A stretch of 22,086 bases of DNA from Chara braunii (lineage: Eukaryota; Streptophyta; Charophyceae; Charales; Characeae): contig BFEA01000035.1 of NCBI GenBank assembly GCA_003427395.1, positions 3,002,318-3,024,403 of the forward strand. Reading direction: 5' to 3'. This document shows, piece after piece, positions 16,741 through 22,086 of this stretch (position 1 is its first letter; every line of letters starts with the position of its first letter). Made by a program: the position numbers and the translations under genes. Below the pieces are notes generated by a model that had not been told where the DNA came from, did no database searches, and saw only the letters and a program-made list of their open reading frames with translations.

Positions 16741-17560
16741 AGAAGAAGAAAAAGATGAAGAAGAAGAGGAGCAGGAGGCGGCGGCTGGCAACTGCAGTAT
16801 TCTTCTGTCTGACATTTTGGTCGCCTCTTTTCATGATGCTCGGTCCCCCAGCACAAAGATGAACAACGCAACTGAGATGACGATGGCGACATTGATATTG
16901 ACTATGCTGATGATGGCACCGCTCTTCCCCAAACTTATGCCAATGTTGCATTCACTGGCACGCCCAGGAGCTTAATAATGAATGTCCAGATGAGGACGAG
17001 GAGGAAGCTGCACTTCGTAGTTCCCCCAACATCGTGATGCCATGGGGAAAGCTTGGAGGGAAAAAGGGTCTGCTGAGTTGGAGGTTATCCCCATGGCAGA
17101 GCACTAAGGGAGACGGCTTTGGTCGGGACCCTCGAACATGGCCCCCATCTTACATCTCCACTGCTTGTTGTGACCAACCCAATCTGACCGGCAACCTTGG
17201 CAGATGAACAGCCGTTCTGGTGTGGCTGGCCAGTAAAGAGTGGCAAGAAAGTTCCCTTGGCAGCTACCTACAGGCCCTCCCCAGGCTGCTGGAGTCAGGT
17301 TGCCCAAAGAAAAGGTCCCTGGCACTTTGCATGAGGGTCATCTGGGAATCCAGGTTGTACCGGCTGGACTGTGTTGTTCAGCAGGTAGCTCGCCACGACT
17401 TACCAAACTTGTCACACCAACTCGCTTGCTCTGGCAAGTCACCTCAGGTTCTTAAAGATGGCAGTAGAGGTAGCATATCGAACAGGATGGTCTTGCAACT
17501 GCCTCATTGCCATTGTTACGGACTCAGCCAGGGCTCGATCCCTGGTCTGCGGGTTACCAC
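16741..17560. other. Mostly unassigned DNA
   Basis: After a GAA-rich tract (16740-16775), a plus frame around 16876-16980 translates to a short Asp-rich peptide (DDDGDIDIDYADDGTALPQT), too short and isolated to call. A minus frame at 17104-17325 contains spaced Cys/His residues (C-x2-C-x6-H-x5-C) that do not fit the retroviral CCHC knuckle. No gene called. Confidence 0.3.
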
Positions 17561-17660
17561 CCGCCAAGCTGCAATTTTTTTTTTTTTGAGTCCCTGATCT
17601 CCGTTTCCTCACTGTTGGCGCCCTCTGCAGTTGGCGCCCGTTCTCAAATCCCCCCTCCCG
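17515..17660. other. Possible LTR-leader-like segment
   Basis: A palindrome CCAGGG-CTCGAT-CCCTGG (17529-17546) precedes a T run (about 17574-17587). Two TTGGCGCC words follow (17614 and 17630), the second reading TGGCGCCCGTTC. TGGCGCC starts the primer-binding site of many plant Gypsy-type retrotransposons. No flanking LTR pair or downstream gag was found, so this is only a suggestion. Confidence 0.2.
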
Positions 17661-17925
17661 TACTTTCGGATTTCGATACTTGGTGCCATCCGGCATTCTG
17701 GCGCCCAGGCTCAGACCTTCGATTTTCAGTTCAGCCTCGAGGCAAATTGCACTTCTGCCCTCGGACTCAACTCGAGTCCGGTACGGGGATTCAGTTCTCG
17801 GCCTCAGTGCTTGTGCTTCAGTGTGACTTGCTGCGACAGTGTGCTCGGAATCAAGATTGCGACTTTGCGACTTTGCCACTTTGTGTTTGTGTCCGTCGAG
17901 TCGTGTTGAGTCCGCGTCGAGTTGA

Positions 17926-18720
17926 GTGAGTGTGTGTGTGTGCTCTCACTCCCTCCCTCTCTTCCCCGACCTCGCTGCTTCGCCTCAGCCTCGTCACACT
18001 GGTATCGTAGCGGCTTCGGCCCTCCCTCCTGCCCTCGCCTATCATCGTCGTCGTGGACCCCGTCGCCGTCATTGCCATGTCATTGACATCATCGTTACCT
18101 CGTCACCGTCGACGTCGCCATGTCATCGCTATCGTCGTCTCCGTCATCGCTATCGTTGTTTCCGTCGTCGCTGCCACGTCATCGTCAGCGTTGCCTTGTA
18201 CCTGCTGCCACGTCATCGTCACCGCCGCCGCTGCCATCGCCGATGCGCAGGTAAGTTACCAGCAAATTTTTATTCTTTCTTTCTCTTCTTTCTTCTCCGC
18301 ATTTCTTCTTCTTCTTCTTCATTTCTTCTTCGTCTTCCTCATCGTCGTTTCTCCCTCTTCCTCTTCTTCTTCTTTCCTCCTCTTCTCCTTCCCCACCCAT
18401 CCTCTCTTCCCCCCGCTGCCTACCCAGTCCCATTTCCCGCCCTCCCACGACTTCGCGATCCCTGCGCGATCCCTCCACCCTTCCCGACCTTGATTCCGGC
18501 ACGATTCCCCACCAATTCCCCGATCCCGACTCCCCCGACTCCCCCCCGACCCCCATTCCGCGCCCTTACCCCGACACCAAACGGGATCCCCTTCCCCCGA
18601 TATTCCCCCCCGCTGCGCGCTACCCCCCGTCCCCCGACCCCGATCTCCCTCCCCTGTCAGATCCCTCCGCTCGTTCCCCTCCCCCAGCGCGATCCCAGTC
18701 CCCCTCCCTACTCCTCGATC
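17926..18720. repeat. Low-complexity CGT/CAT and pyrimidine-rich tracts
   Basis: A degenerate (GTC ATC/GTC GTC) tract covers about 18045-18245, an almost pure C/T tract about 18262-18420, and CCCCGATCCC-type words about 18500-18720. This keeps a 323-codon plus frame open (17926-18897, His/Arg- then Ser/Phe- and Pro-rich), the longest in the window, but it is explained by composition. CAG|GTAAGT at 18248-18256, after the CG-rich part and before the pyrimidine tract, is an ideal 5' splice site and could mark the end of a GC-rich 5' exon. Confidence 0.7.
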
Positions 18721-19260
18721 TCGACCCCGTTGTCGAGCGCATCGGTCCGGCACTGCACGGGGCAGCGTGGGACCCTCCCGGCCGCGTCACGCAGGAGTTG
18801 GTTTAAATCCTTCGTCGCAAATATACATGGAGCTTCCGCAAGCCGCTCCGGCCGAGTGCGCCAACCATACCTCCCGCGAGTCCCCACGACAGGATAGGGC
18901 CTACGCGAGGCACGACTCACCTCCACCTTACGGGAGTTGTCACCTCCCTTCGGTGGGCGTATCCCCGCCGAGCTACCAGTCCACAGTAAGAAAGCTGATC
19001 AGTTGCAACCGCAGAGGTGGACCAGCCAAGGGCGTTTCTCGTTCGCTGTAGCATAGGGGGTACGCGCGGTAATACGCCTCTATCGGACCCGCACGCGAAC
19101 CGACATCTTGGGGGGCTGAGGGCCCAAGCGCGACTCGTCGCCGGTCGACTAGGACGCATCCCACTCACCACGCTCACACTACTCTACGAACAAACAAAAA
19201 AAAAAGAATGCACGCACATATACACGAAACGACACAACACAGATGACGCGACAACGCTCC
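18721..19260. other. GC-rich, stem-loop-containing stretch
   Basis: No protein gene supported. A two-part hairpin is clear at 18923-18956 (CCACC/GGTGG outer stem, GGGAG/CTCCC inner stem, 7-nt loop). Other self-complementary words occur at 18980-19030. An A-rich run is at 19192-19205. It resembles the structured sequence further right, but no promoter or terminator was identified. Confidence 0.35.
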
Positions 19261-19261
19261 T

Positions 19262-19385
19262 AATCCCTCGGTAGCCATCCCATAACTTTCCAAGGCGGAA
19301 ATCGGATAGGCGACACATGCGAGACTTAGTATAAAACCGTGCGGACGCAGAGCCTACTGATATCGACTAGCAATGCAGGCATACG
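19262..19385 (+). promoter_or_regulatory. Promoter-like module 1 (ATCCCATAACTT plus TATA box)
   Basis: ATCCCATAACTT (19277-19288) is followed 42 bp later by TATAAAA (19330-19336) and then by GACTAGCAATGCAGGCATACGC. The same order, spacing (40 bp) and downstream words recur at 19837-19945. Plant snRNA promoters have an upstream element (RTCCCACATCG) and a TATA box at fixed spacing. The first six bases here resemble that element, but the spacing is longer than in either the Pol II or the Pol III type of land plants. The duplication itself is seen; the promoter role is inferred. Confidence 0.45.
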
Positions 19386-19773
19386 CAAGCAGTCGCAATG
19401 GTGGCGTACTATGTAGTACCCATACTCATGCGGTCCTCGTTAGCCTCGAGGGTCGCATTCGACACTCAAGTGTCGGCTGACATGCGCTTTGAGGATTAAC
19501 CTCTCGACGCTGGACAACCGCCAAGTGCGGTTGAAGACCACACACCCTCTTCTGCACCCTGTGCAGAGTGGGTGGTACACAGGTCCATACCTGTGGTGGC
19601 AGTCGTTTCTTACTGCCCTGGAGATGAGCCCTACTCCAGGCCTGGGAAGGAGTCAAGGGGTTTGACTTTGACGGGTGCCACAGACTACGACGTCCAACCA
19701 TGATATCTAAAAAAGCAAATGCAGGCCGAAGGCCTCCGCGCCCTGAAATCACAACTTGGGTAACCTCGTTTTT
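19360..19773 (+). ncRNA. Candidate structured non-coding RNA 1
   Basis: Starting about 30 bp after the TATA box, the plus strand contains a nearly continuous chain of stem-loops: GTACTA/TAGTAC (19406-19419); a 12-bp stem with two G.U pairs (19428-19439 with 19447-19458); CGACACT/AGTGTCG (19460-19475); GAGG/CCTC (19491-19503); CAACCGC/GCGGTTG (19515-19533); TCTGCAC/GTGCAGA (19551-19567, extendable to CACCC/GGGTG); CACAGGT/ACCTGTG (19578-19595); GGCAGT/ACTGCC (19598-19617); CTGGAG/CTCCAG (19618-19639); GTCAA/TTGAC (19652-19666); AGGCC-GAA-GGCCT (19723-19735). A T5 run at 19769-19773 could be a Pol III terminator. It does not match U1-U6, U3, 5S, 7SL or RNase P RNA as far as I can compare. A 108-codon minus frame overlaps it and has no recognisable features. 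Confidence 0.45.
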
Positions 19774-19778
19774 CTTTT
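19769..19778 (+). terminator. T5-C-T4 run, possible Pol III terminator
   Basis: TTTTT at 19769-19773 followed by C and TTTT, placed just after the last strong stem-loop of the candidate RNA and before the second promoter-like module. Confidence 0.35.
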
Positions 19779-19827
19779 GGTTGGCACCACGACCTACACC
19801 ACTACTGAACTGTTATGCATGTGTATG

Positions 19828-19945
19828 AATCCCTAGATCCCATAACTTAGACATTAGGGCGGCGAAACGTCGCGCGCAAGGCTTTGATATAAAGTTGCGC
19901 GGTTGCGGGCCTGTCCTATACTAACCAGCGATGCTAGTCATACGC
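19828..19945 (+). promoter_or_regulatory. Promoter-like module 2 (duplicate of module 1)
   Basis: ATCCCATAACTT at 19837-19848 and TATAAAG at 19888-19894, followed by CCAGCGATGCTAGTCATACGC, parallel the module at 19262-19385. The intervening bases are diverged but alignable (GGCGGAAATCGGATAGGCGAC against GGCGGCGAAACGTCGCGCG). The similarity fades just after the predicted start site, as expected for a duplicated promoter in front of different RNAs or for a partial repeat copy. Confidence 0.45.
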
Positions 19946-20240
19946 GGTAAGCGCAGCTCCGGCCTCGCGATATTGAATGGCTGAAGGAATGTATCGTGAG
20001 GGGTTGCCCCTCACGATATTGAACGGCTGAAGGACATGCCGTTTGGCCCTCGCGACATTCCTGCCCTCAGGGTTGGGTGTCTTGGTGGGCGGAGCAGATA
20101 GGCTCTGCGCGAGGGAAGGCTCCTCCTCTGCGGAGCTTAGGCCTTGGGATGTCCTACACAAGGACCTTGAATCCCGGCCCAGGACCAACGTCCGACTAAG
20201 AAATTAGAAAAAGTATACAATCAAGAGGAAGGGGTTTTCT
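19918..20240 (+). ncRNA. Candidate structured non-coding RNA 2
   Basis: Downstream of promoter-like module 2 lies a perfect 12-bp hairpin with loop TTG (19992-20018, TATCGTGAGGGG pairing with CCCCTCACGATA). A direct repeat CGATATTGAAYGGCTGAAGGA starts at 19968 and 20014. Further stems are GCAGA/TCTGC (20094-20108), AAGGCTCC/GGAGCTT (20116-20138, one G.U) and CCTTG/CAAGG (20142-20163). A T4 run is at 20235-20238. Not recognised as a known RNA. The evidence is weaker than for RNA 1 because no good terminator is present. Confidence 0.35.
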
Positions 20241-20922
20241 GCCTACCTGACCTCGATTTAACCCTTAATACGCTGGCCCCTTGGGCCATGCGAACTTCCA
20301 ACATAGGTACACACACATATATATATATATAAGGGGATAAGTATGTGACGACCACTTCTCACAGTCGCAGCGGGGCTCCTCACAACCATATGTATATGTG
20401 TGATCGCAGGCAGTCAAATTCAAAATCTGAGCCACAGAACATACATGCAATCACATCAAAAGTCCAGCAAGAGTCCACGCACTACACAGAGTCAACCCCA
20501 ACCACTCTCTGTACTCATACCCCTCGCTTTAGCCATGCAAGCCCCAACCTCCAGCCAACCGACCATAATTAAATACTCGGCACGTTTGTTAAATGGCCAT
20601 TCAATAAAAGTCCAGGTGAAACCTTAACAAAACATTGAGATCACCAGGGCTAAAGCCTTTTAGGTTGAGTACTGAGGGTGAATTGGAATCGAGTCGTAAA
20701 CCGACGAATCGGCAACCGATCTGTTCTCAATGATATCAGAAGATGACCCTCAAGGGATCGAGCTGGATCTAGTCCAAATCCTGAATCAGATCGATCAAGT
20801 TGGCCTGTAACACAAGACAGGTCAATGCCCAAGACTAAACTTGTAAGTCCTATGGGGAATAGCCTCTATGTCGTTATCTCCCCCCAACTCCTGCTAGCCA
20901 ACCAGATCTAAGTCTACTTCTT
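20241..20922. other. Non-coding DNA with short hairpins and an AT repeat
   Basis: GGCCC-CTT-GGGCC lies at about 20274-20286; a CA/TA dinucleotide tract is at 20307-20331. ATCGG-CAA-CCGAT at about 20707-20719 is a perfect 5-bp hairpin. No gene supported. Confidence 0.4.
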
Positions 20923-21163
20923 GGCCAGCGCCCAAGGAAAAGATAGACCTTTGGCTGGATCTCCTCTATACAGAGTGGATTGCCACAACTGCCACCTGTT
21001 AGAGTATAATCTAACTTCTCTAAACTAAGAAAATTTTGGCAGCGCTTCCCGAAGGAAAGGTGCCTTTTCAGAATTTCTATCAGCTTGGATATGAAAACCA
21101 AAGTAGTCTTTGACTTTAATTTTGGATTTGCAGAAATTTCGGCAGCGCTTCCCGTAGGAAAAG
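20923..21163. repeat. Three copies of a GGCAGCGCTTCCCG-type motif
   Basis: GGCAGCGCTTCCCG(A/T)AGGAAA occurs at 21038-21060 and 21141-21163, 103 bp apart, with a shorter variant GGCCAGCGCCCAAGGAAA at 20923-20940. CTTCC and GGAA inside the motif can pair. Each copy is followed by a different self-complementary bit (AAAGG-TG-CCTTT; AAG-TGG-CTT). The organisation resembles the hairpin clusters: a conserved core with a variable paired neighbour. Confidence 0.65.
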
Positions 21164-21480
21164 TGGCTTACCAAGATTTATACAAGCCCAAGTATAAGAA
21201 AGGACCTTAGATAATGCAAAATTTAATCTAAGTAAAAAAACTATCACAGAAAATGCAGGAATTGAATCTAACTCATATTGCTTTAGCACGTGGCGAGCCA
21301 CTAAAGCGACTACCTATCAAGCTGAAGCTCAGACTAAGTTGTGATCTCATTCAGCCATATGCAAGCCAAACCACAAAGGTAAGTACTCTCACCAACCCAA
21401 ATTGACCTAGCAAACAATAGTTCATAGCCTTTCAATGATTTAATCCCTTATACCCTGCTTACATAGGGCATTGAGGTTGG
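21164..21480. other. AT-rich stretch with one bulged hairpin
   Basis: GCTTTAG (21280-21286) pairs with CTAAAGC (21301-21307), with a 5'-side bulge CACG and an inner TGG/CCA stem closed by CGAG. AAAG|GTAAGT at 21375-21384 is a splice-donor-like word without other exon evidence. Nothing else seen. Confidence 0.4.
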
Positions 21481-21804
21481 CCATTCATCTTAGAAACAAT
21501 GCCAACCCTTTGCCTTAGTTATACATGAACAGGTTGCACAACTACTTTTCTCTTCATTGGGCATATGACTAAGCCATTCGTCTTAGAAACAATGCTTAGT
21601 CGCCCTGAACTCTTTAAATAGCCAAGTTATATATACTTCTCTGAACTTAGTCTTCGCAAGTGGGCGTAGGACTGAGCCATTCGTCTTAGAAACAATGCTC
21701 AACCTGCCCAAATTACCTTCAGTTATAACTCTTAATTATACTCTCTTTGTTTGTGATAAGGCTATAGCCAGACCATTCGTCTTAGAAACAATGTCTGGCT
21801 AGCC
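21475..21804 (+). repeat. Hairpin cluster B: four copies of the bulged-C hairpin
   Basis: The same apical sequence as in cluster A occurs at 21481-21501, 21574-21594, 21677-21697 and 21773-21793 (limits include the bulged C). Lower stems are GGTTGG/CCAACC (6 bp), GACTAAG/CTTAGTC (7 bp), TGAG/CTCA with an outer TGGGC/GCCCA after a mismatch, and TAGCCAGA/TCTGGCTA (8 bp). Spacing is 93-103 bp, more regular than in cluster A. The cluster ends just before the second palindromic element, whereas cluster A begins just after the first one. Confidence 0.87.
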
Positions 21805-21808
21805 TTGT

Positions 21809-22086
21809 GCTTATATATATATATATATATATATATATTCTGTTTGTGACGATATATATATATATATCGTCACAAATAGAACTGCCCGGTAAATCGTAGG
21901 CACAGAGAGAGAAGAGGACAACAAACGAGTCGGTGAAACTCCGACGAAACAGTTTGTCACAGCCCCTCGTTTGTTGTCCTCTTCTCTCTCTCTGCCTACG
22001 GTTTTACCGGGCAGTTCTGTTTGTGATATATACGGTTTACCGGGCAGTTCTATTTGACGATATATATATATATATACTGCCTACGG
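21809..22086 (+). repeat. Palindromic AT-linked element, copy 2 (long inverted repeat)
   Basis: An (AT)n tract (about 21813-21838) leads to a perfect TGACGATATATAT palindrome around 21847-21871. A near-perfect inverted repeat of about 58 bp follows: left arm 21870-21929, right arm 21966-22025. Each arm includes one CTGCCTACGG...ACCGGGCAG module, a GA/CT-rich tract and ACAACAAACGAG or its complement. The 36-nt loop is the hammerhead-like segment. After the right arm a further module (22031-22062), an AT tract and the start of another module (22077-22086) repeat what follows the N at 8471. The element continues past the window end. Confidence 0.88.
21927..21963 (+). ncRNA. Eroded hammerhead-ribozyme-like segment (copy 2)
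   Basis: The same sequence as at 8605-8640 (stem II GTCGG/CCGAC, then GAAAC, then TTTGTC), located in the loop of the long inverted repeat so that the arms sit where stem I would be. The positions of CUGAU are occupied by CAAAC, and GAG is drawn into the arm pairing (CGAG/CTCG). A hammerhead ancestry is plausible from its alignment with 4037-4073; cleavage is not expected. Confidence 0.5.

Noticed and set aside
16296-16892. 198-codon minus-strand ORF
   Set aside because: It lies on a degenerate G-rich minisatellite, and the Pro/Ser/Leu-rich repeating peptide follows from that.
16905-16930. CTGATGATGG and the translated YADD, as hammerhead or reverse-transcriptase signals
   Set aside because: No GAAA and stems follow the CTGATGA, and the YADD stands in a very short frame without flanking RT motifs.
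17926-18897. 323-codon plus-strand ORF, longest in the window
   Set aside because: It runs through CGT/CAT repeats, a pure pyrimidine tract and CCCCGAT-type repeats. The translation is His/Arg-, then Ser/Phe- and Pro-rich with no domain, and openness is explained by composition.
1-22086. CRISPR array interpretation of the regularly spaced conserved hairpin tips
   Set aside because: The organism is eukaryotic, the spacing varies (53-115 bp), and the variable parts are complementary stems rather than spacers.

Overview
The window is eukaryotic nuclear DNA, almost entirely non-coding and very repeat-rich. It holds long microsatellites, minisatellites, retrotransposon debris, spliceosomal U6-like sequences and dozens of short inverted repeats, and no intact protein-coding gene that I recognise. 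The broken gag-like ORF at 934-1703 opens with MVDTRSGRS and continues into a Glu/Lys-rich coiled coil. This reminds me of retroelement proteins predicted from the charophyte alga Chara braunii. The assignment to a streptophyte alga rests on memory and is only moderately secure.

Layout. 1-2900: purine-rich and TTGAC-rich tandem repeats, then a frameshifted gag pseudogene and a 50-bp duplication. 3160-3460: a U6 snRNA pseudogene (minus strand) and a small foldback element. 3600-6170: microsatellites, a 45-bp minisatellite and a dispersed repeat family that carries a complete type I hammerhead-ribozyme core at 4032-4074; sister copies have lost or eroded that core. 6170-8470: unannotated DNA, a degenerate 50-60-bp satellite and a (TG)n tract ending in one N. 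8472-9100: a palindromic element with an eroded hammerhead-like segment, followed by five hairpins. 9100-12900: CAG-rich duplication, a weak ORF, a second U6-like locus and hairpin-rich DNA. 12906-12943: two abutting Tn5 mosaic ends, i.e. a Nextera mate-pair junction left in the assembly. 12944-18720: tandem duplication, unremarkable T-rich DNA, a G-rich minisatellite, and CpG/pyrimidine-rich low-complexity DNA. 18720-20250: highly structured DNA with two promoter-like modules, each followed by a run of strong stem-loops (candidate ncRNAs). 20900-22086: more short structured repeats, four further hairpins of the same family as at 8773-9096, and a second, larger copy of the palindromic hammerhead-like element.

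The most interesting content is RNA-like rather than protein-coding. (i) A hammerhead-bearing repeat family is present in several decay states. (ii) Nine hairpins in two clusters share a 20-nt apical sequence and a bulged C, while their lower stems differ in sequence but stay base-paired. (iii) A stem-loop-packed locus lies behind a TATA box and ends at a T5 run. Two technical flags, the Nextera junction and the N at 8471 placed in repeat sequence, mean that synteny across 12906-12943 and 8471 should not be trusted.
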